NCBI RefSeq assembly: GCF_017916365.1
Contig: NZ_JAFMSU010000003.1
Span: 682,001 to 746,000, forward strand
DNA from: Rufibacter roseolus
GTDB lineage: Bacteria; Bacteroidota; Bacteroidia; Cytophagales; Hymenobacteraceae
Length of the DNA: 64,000 nucleotides
Direction: 5' to 3'
The notes beneath the pieces were generated by a model. That model ran no database searches. It saw only the letters and a program-made list of their open reading frames with translations, and was not told the origin of the DNA. Below, piece by piece: positions 42,452-51,256 of this stretch (positions within the stretch are counted from its first letter, which is position 1; every line of letters starts with the position of its first letter). The position numbers were made by a program, and so were the translations under genes.

Positions 42452-43354
42452 ACGGCCGGCCTCGTTGGAGATCATCATGTCAGAATCGTTCACGAAAACC
42501 AGCCCCTCGGCCTGACCAACTTTACCCAGCGGAATCTGCTCTTTCTTGCCCTTGAACACGCCTTCAGGGCTACTCTCTTCAAAGAGGTACACCCAGCCTT
42601 CACCCAGTAGCGCAATGTGGCGACCATCCGGCGATACGTCTGCGGCGGTGATTTTGGTGCTGATCTGGATGCTGTCCAGCGGTGCTACGGTCTGCGATGC
42701 ACCGGGTTGGTTGGCTACTTTGTAAAGCTTCACCCAGTCGCCTTTGCCGCGGTTTTTGGTGAAGAGGTAAAAAGCATTGTTGTGCATCAGAAAGCCTTCC
42801 ACGTCAAAATTCTGGTTCGCTTTTGAAGGCGGAAATTCGGTCTGGTCTGCGTACTTGAACGGAATGGAGCCCACCACTTTTTTGGCTTTCTCGTCTACTT
42901 TCAGGATCTGCAGGTCCTTACGGGTGTTCTCGTTGTTGCCCATATCCCCTATGTACAGGAAACCGTCATCGCCGCGGGTTACGTCTTCCCAATCATTATT
43001 TTTAGCGCCCTGTACAGCCATAGTCTCAAGCAATTCGCCGGACTGGTTCACCTTGTAAAGCACCGCTTCATTGCCCGCGTCTGGGTGGGTCCAGAAGTTG
43101 CCGTCACCGGATGCCTCCAGGCCTGAGCTCTCGGGCACGGTTTTCTTGCCCATCTTACTCACCTCCAGCAGGTCATAGTTGTTGTTGACGGCAAAGCCCT
43201 CAGAAGCGGGATTTTTGTCTTTCTTTTTGTCTTTCTTCTCCTTTTTGGCCGAGGAGTCCAGGTTGGCGTCCTCATTTTTCGCCGATCCGGTGTCACAGGC
43301 CACGGCCACCAGCAGACACAGGCCCACGCCGATTTCCAGCAATTTATCTTTCAT
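42425..43354 (-). CDS. Beta-propeller lipoprotein, SdiA-regulated/SMP-30-like
   Basis: 309 aa. Signal peptide with lipobox LLVAVAC (Cys20), then a Lys/Asp/Ser-rich linker (30-50). A propeller-like domain follows with ESSGLEASGDGNFWTHPDAGNEAVLYKVNQSGELLETM, NDWEDVTRGDDGFLYIGDMGNNENTRKDL and ITAADVSPDGRHIALLGEGWVYLF. This fits the Bacteroidota group of Ca-binding propeller lipoproteins sometimes labelled SdiA-regulated. The function is unknown. Its ATG overlaps the end of the helicase gene by 11 bases, so the two are cotranscribed. Confidence 0.82.
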   Translation of the reverse strand: MKDKLLEIGVGLCLLVAVACDTGSAKNEDANLDSSAKKEKKDKKKDKNPASEGFAVNNNYDLLEVSKMGKKTVPESSGLEASGDGNFWTHPDAGNEAVLYKVNQSGELLETMAVQGAKNNDWEDVTRGDDGFLYIGDMGNNENTRKDLQILKVDEKAKKVVGSIPFKYADQTEFPPSKANQNFDVEGFLMHNNAFYLFTKNRGKGDWVKLYKVANQPGASQTVAPLDSIQISTKITAADVSPDGRHIALLGEGWVYLFEESSPEGVFKGKKEQIPLGKVGQAEGLVFVNDSDMMISNEAGRLFMLSLKK

Positions 43355-46300
43355 AGTCTTGGTACAGTTCGGTTAGTTTTTGCCAGACCTTCTCGGGCTG
43401 GTTCCAGAACTGACGACTGTACACGGCGCCGTATTTCCAGCCCCGGGCCTTGAGGCGCAGCGGCACATCAGCGTGCGATGCTTTTGCTGAAGGCCGGCGG
43501 TAGTACAAATCGTCATCGGTAAGTACTACGGCCTGGTACTGGTTGCCGTTGCGGAAAGTAAGATCTGCGAAGGGAAGTTCCAGCGACAACTGCGTTTTAG
43601 CCCCGTTTTTCCCAAACTCATGTAAAAGCTGCGGATATAAAAGAAGTGCCGAAGGAATACCCGCCGCAGGCGCTGGCTGGGGCGTGAACCCGTTCTCGCT
43701 CACCCCGCGGGCGAAGGCCAGGTACTCGCGCAGCAGTCTGGGGCCGGGATGCTTTACGTTCTCCGTCGGGAACTGCTCTGGCCAGAGGCTGGTCACCACG
43801 CACACCCGCTTAATCGCGCGCGTGATGGCCACGTTCAGCCGGTTCTCGCCTTTGGCCGCGTTCAGGCTCCCGAACATGGCGCGCACCGTGCCGGTGGCAT
43901 CCGGCGCATACCCGATGGAGAAGATGATGTACTGCCGCTCATCGCCCTGGATGTTCTCAATGTTCTTGATGATGAGTTCCTCGGGCAGTTTCACGTTCTG
44001 GGCCGAAGCCGCTTCTTCCAAAAGGTCCTGCACCAACTGCTGCTGCGGGAAGTTGAACGTGATGACCCCTATGTTGGTCTCGCCTTTGGTCATTAGCTCA
44101 AACACCAGGTCACGCACACGCTCGGCCTCCACCTTATTGGTTTGATTTTCCCAAACGCCGTCAACCTTCAGGTACTGCAGCGCGGGCTCAGCGGTGTTCA
44201 TGGCCTCCAGTTTAGGAATTAGCTGCAGCTTGTGGCGGTAGAAATTCTGGTTGGAGAACTGGATGAGCTCTGGGTACTGGCTGCGGTAATGCTCAGAAAG
44301 CAAGGTCTGCGGCAGGTGCAGCGCGCTCAGTTGCAACAGTGACTCCACCAGCAGTTCCTCGGTCTCTTCTTCATCCGTCCCGAAGCGCACGCGGTACAGA
44401 TCCGAGGGTCCCAACTGCTGCTCATCGCCGGCAATCACCGCTTGGTTACCCCTGATCATGGCCGGAATTCCCACCTCCGCGAAGCACTGCGAGGCCTCGT
44501 CAAAGATGACCAGGTCAAAGATGCGCTCCAGCGGAAACAACGCCGACACCGTCTCGGGCGAGGCCAGCCAGCACGGCAACAGCTGACGGATTTCGTCCCC
44601 AAACTCAGCGTTTAGTTTACGCAGCGGGAACAGCATACGCTTTTTGCTTACCTGCGTAAGCAAGCGCCGGTAGGTCACCGGATTGCCCAACCGGTTGTAC
44701 TCCATGTTCTGGTAGGTCTGCTCGCGCAGGTTGAGGAGGATAATCTGGCGGCTCAGATCTGCTTTCTGTTTGATTTTGTCCTGCAGTTCAGCTTCCAGGC
44801 GCTCCAGTTCGCCGGTACTCACAATGGTGAGCACCGGGTGCTGGCCCTCCAGGTGTTGGACCCAGGCCAGCAGTACGCTGTTCTCCAGGGCCTGCAACTG
44901 CGCCTCCACACCTTCCGGGATGGCGGCGCGCAGATCATCCAGCCAGCCCTTGAGCTCCGGCGAAAGCGTCTGCACCAGCTCGTCAAAGAGAACCATGCGC
45001 TCGAAGTGTTCGGCCAGGCTCTGGCTCATGCGCTGGGTAGCGGCGGCATCCGTGGCGATGGTTTCAATCTGCGAGGGAGTCAGCCACTTTGCCCACTCGC
45101 GCTGCTCTTCCTGCAGCTGTGATAGTTTTGGCAGCGTTTTGGTAAAAACGGCCATAAAACGCTCCGCCGGTAATGGCAGCAGGGCATCGGGCAGAACGTC
45201 ATAGGCGGCCAGCCGCTGAATTACCTTGCGCTGTTCCCAGGCCTCCTGCAAAGCGGCTAATTCCTGCTTTGCTTCTGGCGCGAAGAAATCCGCGGGAAGT
45301 TCCAGCGTGGGTTCCAGGGTCTGTAGGTTCTGCCATTGCGTCTGCAGCGCGGTCCACTGTTGGAGGGCGGTGCGCAGGTGCTCTACCGCGGTGTCTGCGT
45401 TCGTCAGGTTTTTGCCTTCGGCGAAGGCCGCGAGTTTCTTTTTATCTGAGGAGAAAGCCCACTGGATTTTACCCAGGAACCCGCTGTGCGCCTGGTCATA
45501 CGCCGCCAGAAGTTGGGTTACCTGCTGAACCTCTGCATGGGTGAGTTTGGTCTGGACGGTGGCGGAGTCTTTCTGGAGTTGGGTGAGCTGTACCTCGCGT
45601 TGGCGGTAGTCTTTGGTTTGGGCCAGATTTCCAAAAAACAGCCTCAAAACGGCTTTGTCGCGTAGGGCTTCCTGCACCGCCAGTAGTGCGGGCAATTCCT
45701 GCATGAGCGCCTGGAGTCCATCCCAGACCTCTGCTTGTGTAGGCAATAATTCCTGTACCTGTCCTGCTACGGCTTGCACTTCGGCTGGAATCTGGGAAAG
45801 CAGTTGCGTGAGTTTCTGGCGCTCGGCCCAGGTATGGAGATGGAAAGAGCGGCGGTCGTTCCACGGGAAATCGGGGCTTTGCAGCAACACGGCGTCTTGG
45901 AGGTAATGCAGCAGGCGCGGCCGCCACTCCTGCCAGGAAGAAGCCGTGAAGTTCAGGTAAATGCCCTGGGCGGGCAGATGCGGCGCACGCGGATTGCTGC
46001 GCAGATACAGTTCTTTCGGGGACCATCCGGAGGCGCTGGTGTCAAACAGGGCTTCCTTGAGATCGTTCAGCCGTTCGGAGATCTGGTTGATGCGGCGGCT
46101 GGTTTCCAGGAACTGCCGCTCGGCCTGGATGTTGCCCAGGGCCACGTTCTGCCGCTTGTACTCCTCTACCTGCTCAATCTGGTACCTGATTTTGGAGAAT
46201 ACCGCCGGCCGGTCCAGGTTGAGGTCATGCACCAGCGCAGAGAACTGGTCCAGGCCCGTAGTAGACAGGCGTTGGTACACTACATCCAGGGCAGCGCGTT

Positions 46301-47339
46301 TCTGACAGACCACCAGCACGCTTTTACCGCGGGCCAAATAATCAGAGACCAGGTTGCAGATGAGCTGTGATTTACCTGTGCCCGGAGGTCCCTGCACCAC
46401 CACGCTTTGGCCGGCTTTCACCTGGCGCAGCGCCGCTTCCTGCGAGGAATCGGCGTCAAAGGCGGTGAAGAGTTGCTGTTCCAGTTGGGCGTGCGTGGCG
46501 TTCACCTCAGTTTGGGGCAAAAGCAATTCCTCTAAAGACTCAGCAGGCGGATTCTCCAGCAGGTCATCATAATCAGCGAGTTGGTAAGAACCGGCCTGCG
46601 GGAAAATGCCCAGCACAGCCTCGGGTTGGAGCTTGAGTTGGCCTGGTTTCCAGGTTTTCTCCAGGTCTTCGCGTTTGTAGGCCTTGAAAGGCTGTAGTCC
46701 GTCTTTGAGGAGTTCCTGGTTGAAGTTGATTTCCAGGTTGCTCTCCTTCAGGAGCTCGTATAGTTTGGTTTTGAACTGCAGGTCATCGGAGGGAAATTCA
46801 TCGAAATCCTCCTCCATGAGCGCTTCATCGGGTACTACATTCAGGTAATGGGCGTAGGCCAGCAAAAAGCTCTTGTTGAAGAACGCAGGCGCATCCTCGG
46901 GCCGGGTCAGTTGCCACTGGCGCTTCTCGTTCACGCGCAGTTCCACCGGGAAAAAAATTAAAGGGCAGCGCACCAAAGTCCCATCGGGGAAAGCGCCTTC
47001 CACGAAGGGCCAGCCCACGAACAGTTCCTTCGCACCGCGCTCTTCCCAGATCATGTGGGCCCGCCGCTGGATGGTTTTCAGGCTTTTGGTGAGCGGCGCC
47101 AGAGCCGCATCGCGGGCATCGGCTACCTCGCACAAGGTAATGGTCTGCCTTCCGGCCAGGAGGTCTTTGACGTAGTCGTAAGCCGGACTTTTATGGGCAA
47201 AATCCAGCGCCTGAACATCCAGGTGTAGGCTAGCCGAGGGTTTGAGCAAGACCAACGAACGGTTAGAGCCACTCAGGTTCAGGAGCCGGCGCTGGTATTG
47301 TTTCAACAGGTGCGGAAGGGACGTGGAGGGGTTAGTCAT
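43344..47339 (-). CDS. Giant SF1 helicase (DUF4011/AAA_11-AAA_12) with C-terminal nuclease-like domain
   Basis: 1,331 aa from the ATG at 47337-47339. The N-terminal DUF4011-like region runs at about 1-300. Walker A is VVVQGPPGTGKSQLICNLV at about 310. A long helical insert with coiled coil follows (about 400-870). Then come Walker B DLVIFDEASQCF and the motif VI region RLNVAITRAIKRVCVVTS. The last 80 residues (TDDDLYYRRPSAKASHADVP, then LKARGWKYGAVYSRQFWNQP) resemble the MTES_1575/Vsr-like endonuclease domain of such helicases, but the usual VE-x-DG acidic motif is altered. Relatives are often defence-associated. Bases 45616-45650 contain a copy of the 36-nt repeat in frame. The gene overlaps the lipoprotein gene downstream. 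Confidence 0.85.
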   Translation of the reverse strand: MTNPSTSLPHLLKQYQRRLLNLSGSNRSLVLLKPSASLHLDVQALDFAHKSPAYDYVKDLLAGRQTITLCEVADARDAALAPLTKSLKTIQRRAHMIWEERGAKELFVGWPFVEGAFPDGTLVRCPLIFFPVELRVNEKRQWQLTRPEDAPAFFNKSFLLAYAHYLNVVPDEALMEEDFDEFPSDDLQFKTKLYELLKESNLEINFNQELLKDGLQPFKAYKREDLEKTWKPGQLKLQPEAVLGIFPQAGSYQLADYDDLLENPPAESLEELLLPQTEVNATHAQLEQQLFTAFDADSSQEAALRQVKAGQSVVVQGPPGTGKSQLICNLVSDYLARGKSVLVVCQKRAALDVVYQRLSTTGLDQFSALVHDLNLDRPAVFSKIRYQIEQVEEYKRQNVALGNIQAERQFLETSRRINQISERLNDLKEALFDTSASGWSPKELYLRSNPRAPHLPAQGIYLNFTASSWQEWRPRLLHYLQDAVLLQSPDFPWNDRRSFHLHTWAERQKLTQLLSQIPAEVQAVAGQVQELLPTQAEVWDGLQALMQELPALLAVQEALRDKAVLRLFFGNLAQTKDYRQREVQLTQLQKDSATVQTKLTHAEVQQVTQLLAAYDQAHSGFLGKIQWAFSSDKKKLAAFAEGKNLTNADTAVEHLRTALQQWTALQTQWQNLQTLEPTLELPADFFAPEAKQELAALQEAWEQRKVIQRLAAYDVLPDALLPLPAERFMAVFTKTLPKLSQLQEEQREWAKWLTPSQIETIATDAAATQRMSQSLAEHFERMVLFDELVQTLSPELKGWLDDLRAAIPEGVEAQLQALENSVLLAWVQHLEGQHPVLTIVSTGELERLEAELQDKIKQKADLSRQIILLNLREQTYQNMEYNRLGNPVTYRRLLTQVSKKRMLFPLRKLNAEFGDEIRQLLPCWLASPETVSALFPLERIFDLVIFDEASQCFAEVGIPAMIRGNQAVIAGDEQQLGPSDLYRVRFGTDEEETEELLVESLLQLSALHLPQTLLSEHYRSQYPELIQFSNQNFYRHKLQLIPKLEAMNTAEPALQYLKVDGVWENQTNKVEAERVRDLVFELMTKGETNIGVITFNFPQQQLVQDLLEEAASAQNVKLPEELIIKNIENIQGDERQYIIFSIGYAPDATGTVRAMFGSLNAAKGENRLNVAITRAIKRVCVVTSLWPEQFPTENVKHPGPRLLREYLAFARGVSENGFTPQPAPAAGIPSALLLYPQLLHEFGKNGAKTQLSLELPFADLTFRNGNQYQAVVLTDDDLYYRRPSAKASHADVPLRLKARGWKYGAVYSRQFWNQPEKVWQKLTELYQDYER
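45616..45650. repeat. 36-nt palindromic repeat inside the helicase gene
   Basis: GTTTGGGCCAGATTTCC then AAAAAACAGCCTCAAAAC. On the coding strand it encodes AVLRLFFGNLAQ without breaking the frame. Confidence 0.65.
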
Positions 47340-47543
47340 CTGGTATTTAAAGGAACTGGAATCAATAAAAGCGAATGCCAGGGGCAATCTTTAAGAAGTA
47401 AACTGCTTTGGATGGAAAACGGTTACTTCTCTTTCTTTGGTACACCTGTACGTGCCCGCACCCGCCACGGTAAATTAAGGAATGTAGGCTGCATTACAAA
47501 TCTGGCTGGATTAGGTGGGGCTTCGCTGTAGGTTTGTTTTGAT

Positions 47544-47569
47544 GTAGGGGCAATCCCTTGTGGTTGCCC
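47544..47569. repeat. Short repeat, inverted copy
   Basis: GTAGGGGCAATCCCTTGTGG, the reverse complement of 41209-41232 and 47779-47802. Confidence 0.75.
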
Positions 47570-47730
47570 TATTCGGTGCAGAGCGTAGGTTCAGTTGTTA
47601 GTGATAACACCGGCAACGTCGGCAACTTGATTTTAGGGAATGCCATTGATCAGCACGAGTAAATCATCCTCCTACCCCCTTCAAAGGGGGACATCTAAAT
47701 AGCGTTTCTATGTCTTGGATGACCTTCGCC

Positions 47731-47753
47731 GTTGTTGGTGTTATCACCAACAA
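47731..47753. repeat. Palindrome TTGTTGGTGTTATCACCAAC
   Basis: An identical 22-nt palindrome occurs at 59476-59497. Confidence 0.75.
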
Positions 47754-47778
47754 CCTATATTGCGGTGGCCGGCGCAAA

Positions 47779-47802
47779 GGCAACCACAAGGGATTGCCCC
47801 TA
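47779..47802. repeat. Short repeat GCAACCACAAGGGATTGCCC
   Basis: Direct copy of 41209-41232. Confidence 0.75.
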
Positions 47803-47823
47803 CAGACTGAATACCTAACTAAA

Positions 47824-47869
47824 AACCTGTTTAGCAGCCGTTTTATGAAAATCAGCCGCTAAACGGGTT
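47824..47869. repeat. 36-nt palindromic repeat with extended stem (terminator-like)
   Basis: Core 47829-47864, GTTTAGCAGCCGTTTTATG then AAAATCAGCCGCTAAAC. The flanks AACCT/GGGTT extend the stem. It follows the stop of the minus-strand PAS kinase and may terminate it. Confidence 0.7.
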
Positions 47870-47884
47870 TGTGCAAATAGCCGT

Positions 47885-50800
47885 TTACACCGCCCCTACC
47901 GCCGGGTTTGACAAGGGGAATGAGATGCTGATGGTGGTGCCCTGGCCCGGGGCCGAGTCTATTTCAATGGTGCCGTTGAGCAGCTTTACCCGGTCATGGA
48001 TGGCTTTGAGGCCCATGCCTTTGTGGCCCACTTGGTTGGGCACAAAGCCCTGGCCGTTGTCTTCGGCCTCCAGCACCAAGGCGCCCCGTTGCTCACGTAG
48101 CAGAAGCCCGCCTTGGGTGGCGTTGGCGTGTTTCACAATGTTGTTGGCCAGTTCCTGGGCAATGCGGTAAATGGCCAGTTCCATGTGTTTCTCCAGCGGC
48201 GTGTGCAGGTTGAATACCCAACATTTCAGCTTCAGTTGCTTGCAGCTTAAGGTAGAACAGATGTCTTTGATGGCCGCCTGCAGCCCCAGGTCAGACAAGG
48301 GAGTGGGAATCAGTTCATGCGACAGGGAACGCGTTTGTTGGATGGCCTTTTCCAGAATGGCGTCTACTTTGGCGGTTTTTTCCAGCAGGTGCTTGTTCTT
48401 CAGAATTTCCTCTTCCCCAATGACCTGGTTCAGGTTCAGTTTGGCTGCATACAGGAGCTGCGCGATGCCGTTGTGCAGGCCTTCGGCAATGCGGCGGCGT
48501 TCCTCGTCCTGCGTATTCAGGATAGCCACCAGCAATTCCTTTTGCTGGTTCAGCCTGATGGTGAGGTTCTCCTCTTCCAGCCGGTGCATCTCGGTGATGT
48601 CCCAGTTCACGCCTAGCACTTTGGAGGGGGTACCGTCTGCCCCTACCACCACAGTGCCTTTCACTTTCTGCCTTCTTAGTCCCTTGTAGGTGTTCAGGCG
48701 CAAGGTTTCCTCAAAGGGTTGTGGGTCTTGCCGGAGGGCGTTCAGGATGCGGTCGCCAATGGGTTTGTCTTCCTCCACCACGGCCTCCAGGAAATTCTGG
48801 GCCCAGGAGCCTTTGGTTCTGTCTACCTCCAGCAGCCGTCCTAACCCCTCTGACCAGGTGATGGTACCCAAGGCGATGTCATACTCCCAACTACCCATGC
48901 CTGCCAGTTCCTCGGCCTGCTGCAGAATGTTGAGGTGCTTTCTGATCTGCTCTTCGGCTTGTTTTACAAAAGAGATATCATGGGCAATACTCAGCACGGT
49001 GTCTACAGTGCCATCTGGGCTAAATTCTGGCACCAGGCGCGCCAATAAGTTTATCCGGCCTTCCGGTGTATCTATATCACAATCATGGTCCTTGGCCTTT
49101 CCGGTAGAAAAAACTTCTTCCAGACTCTGGTTGAATGGCAAGGCTACTTCCGGGGGAATACCCATCTCCTGGTTGGTTTTACCTAACCCTGAGCCTGTTT
49201 CCAAGCCTAGTTTATTTTCAAAATTATGATTGCAATACACCAGCCGGGCGTTCCTTTCCCAGCGCGAGATAAGGCTGGGCATGTTCTCTACCAGCAGCCC
49301 GAATTGATCTTGTTGCTTTTTGATCTCCAAACGGGCCTTCACGCGGTCTGTGATATCAATATACAGCACTATGAGGCCAGTAGGCGAAGGAGTGATATTG
49401 TAGAAAAACCATTTATCTTCCTTCGGGCTGTGTACCCGCTTCAGGACCTGCTCCCGGCTTTGGTTGGCTCCAAAAATCACCTCGGCCATCTCTGAGTTCT
49501 GGTGTTGGGGGAGCACCTCAAAGTAGTTTTTGCCCAGCACCTCATCCTCTTTTTTAGACCAGGCCTCCAACGCCTTACGGTTGGCGTATTTGAACCGGAG
49601 TTGCTCATCCAGCTCAAAGCACACTTCATTGATGGTGTTCAGGATAAGATCGGTGCGGGTCTGGTCTGTGATGTCATAGATAGTACCCAGGTATTTGAGG
49701 GGTTTTCCATCCGCATCGCAGACAATGCGCCCTTTGCCTTTAATGTAGCGCATCTGTCCATTGGGCCAGTAAATACGCCGCACGTACTGGTAGGGCTCTT
49801 TGGTTTCCAGGGCCTGCGCCAGTTTTTCCCTTATCAAAGGAGCGTCTTCTGGGTGCGTAAAGGTGTCTACCCAGTCCAGCGAGGGCTGCACAGATTGCGG
49901 TTCATACCCCAATATCCGGAACATCTCATCAGAGAACCTGAAAGTCATGGTGTCTATCTCAGCCTCGTAGCTGCCGGTATGGCCCACGGCCTCGGCTTGT
50001 CGGAGCAGGGCTTCATTGGCTTCCAGCCTTTCCTGGGCCAGTTTCTGCTCGGTGATGTCCTGCATGGTGCCGTGCACCCTCTGTTGGAGGCCCTCAGCAC
50101 CTATCTGGATAGTGGTAGCCCGGGTGTGCACCACCTTGGTCTGCCCATCGGCCCGGATGATGCGGTAGGTAAGGTCAAAATTCTCTTTGGTTTGGTAAAA
50201 CCGCTGCATGGCCTCCTCAAACCGGGCTTTGTCACTGGGGTGTATAAAAGAGGCAAACTTTTCAAAGGTGGCTGGCTCCTGCTGCGGCTTCAACCCGAAG
50301 ATCCGGTACATTTCATCTGACCAGATTAAGTCTTCCTGTGGCAAATCGGCCTCAAAACTCCCGATGTGGCCCATCGCTTGGGCTTCTTTCAGACGGCGCT
50401 CCTCTTCCCTGAACTGTTGTTGTAAATCCTGGGCTAAGTTTAAGCCTTGCTGCAATGCCTGCAGCTCCAGGGCCAGCAGGTGCACTTCCTTCTGTTCTTT
50501 GACCAATGGAGTGACATCGGTCACTTTATGGATGATGCAGAGCACTTCCCCAGCCTCGTTGAGTACGGGCACGTTTATGGGTATCCAGTGCTTTTCTTCA
50601 AAACCATGCCCTTTGGGCACGTCATAGTGCTGCACGGGCATCTGGTGCGGCTTTTTGGTTTCCAGCACGGTCTGCAGGGAGGCATGCAGGTTTTTCACGG
50701 CCTTGGCCTCTGGGTTAGCCGGGTTGTCTGGGAAGGCATCAAACAAATATTTCCCCAGAAGGTCTTCCTGCTTGCTTAAGGTAGCGCTGAGATAAGCCTG

Positions 50801-50923
50801 GGTCACGAACAGAATGCGCAGCTCCGGCGACAGGATCAGGTATGGGTCAGGAGCCGCCCGCAGGATCCGTTCCAGAACTGATTCCTCTAATTGGTGCTCT
50901 CCTATGATTTCTTCCTGTCTCAT
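47885..50923 (-). CDS. Soluble multi-PAS sensor histidine kinase
   Basis: 1,012 aa from the ATG at 50921-50923; the frame opens 29 codons earlier without homology. There are no membrane segments. I count six PAS domains, the boundaries marked by recurring closes such as GTMQDITEQ, GTIYDITDQ, LYIDITDR, IAHDISFV and GVNWDITEM. Several begin with the PAS_3 pattern GHIGSFEADLPQEDLIWSDEMYRIFG. The kinase core is of HisKA_3 type: DEERRRIAEGLHNGIAQLLYAAKLNL carries the phospho-accepting His, with Asn in place of the common Asp after it. The ATPase part has ELANNIVKHANAT, EDNGQGFVP and GMGLKAIHDRVKLLNG. NarL-type partners are expected but none is adjacent, so it is an orphan. Confidence 0.9.
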   Translation of the reverse strand: MRQEEIIGEHQLEESVLERILRAAPDPYLILSPELRILFVTQAYLSATLSKQEDLLGKYLFDAFPDNPANPEAKAVKNLHASLQTVLETKKPHQMPVQHYDVPKGHGFEEKHWIPINVPVLNEAGEVLCIIHKVTDVTPLVKEQKEVHLLALELQALQQGLNLAQDLQQQFREEERRLKEAQAMGHIGSFEADLPQEDLIWSDEMYRIFGLKPQQEPATFEKFASFIHPSDKARFEEAMQRFYQTKENFDLTYRIIRADGQTKVVHTRATTIQIGAEGLQQRVHGTMQDITEQKLAQERLEANEALLRQAEAVGHTGSYEAEIDTMTFRFSDEMFRILGYEPQSVQPSLDWVDTFTHPEDAPLIREKLAQALETKEPYQYVRRIYWPNGQMRYIKGKGRIVCDADGKPLKYLGTIYDITDQTRTDLILNTINEVCFELDEQLRFKYANRKALEAWSKKEDEVLGKNYFEVLPQHQNSEMAEVIFGANQSREQVLKRVHSPKEDKWFFYNITPSPTGLIVLYIDITDRVKARLEIKKQQDQFGLLVENMPSLISRWERNARLVYCNHNFENKLGLETGSGLGKTNQEMGIPPEVALPFNQSLEEVFSTGKAKDHDCDIDTPEGRINLLARLVPEFSPDGTVDTVLSIAHDISFVKQAEEQIRKHLNILQQAEELAGMGSWEYDIALGTITWSEGLGRLLEVDRTKGSWAQNFLEAVVEEDKPIGDRILNALRQDPQPFEETLRLNTYKGLRRQKVKGTVVVGADGTPSKVLGVNWDITEMHRLEEENLTIRLNQQKELLVAILNTQDEERRRIAEGLHNGIAQLLYAAKLNLNQVIGEEEILKNKHLLEKTAKVDAILEKAIQQTRSLSHELIPTPLSDLGLQAAIKDICSTLSCKQLKLKCWVFNLHTPLEKHMELAIYRIAQELANNIVKHANATQGGLLLREQRGALVLEAEDNGQGFVPNQVGHKGMGLKAIHDRVKLLNGTIEIDSAPGQGTTISISFPLSNPAVGAV

Positions 50924-51256
50924 ACCCCTGTGCTTCTGCGGCTCCGTTCTTTTCCCTAACCTCCCTGGTTCAGGAATACCCTTGGTCCTGGGTCTAAAAA
51001 CCAGGCACACCCGTTGTTCAGAGAGATTACGGTTGCTTTACTAAAATATTGGTATTCTTCTGATTTGTACGTGGAAAGTGCCGGATTAACCTCCAAAATC
51101 AGTGTTTATACTAGATATTTTACTTTACCACGTTTTAGGGCTGCTTTTTAGAAATGGCCGCGTAAACAGTGGGGTAATCAAAAGGCTTACGAAAAAATAC
51201 CCCCGGGCTTCTTCTCCTTGTCTATTGGAATATCCTCTATTCTGGCGTGCCTGCCG
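50924..51256. other. Intergenic region between PAS kinase and HhH gene
   Basis: About 330 bp containing one 36-nt palindrome (51132-51167). Presumably holds the kinase promoter. No gene seen. Confidence 0.5.
51132..51167. repeat. 36-nt palindromic repeat
   Basis: GTTTTAGGGCTGCTTTTTAG then AAATGGCCGCGTAAAC. Confidence 0.65.

Larger units (their letters stand above)
47340..47884. other. Repeat-rich intergenic island
   Basis: About 545 bp. Contains the GGGATTGCCCCTAC repeat twice in opposite orientation (47544-47569, 47779-47802), the palindrome TTGTTGGTGTTATCACCAAC (47731-47753), CCCCCTTCAAAGGGGG (47676-47691) and a 36-nt palindrome with extended arms (47824-47869). No gene. Confidence 0.75.
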
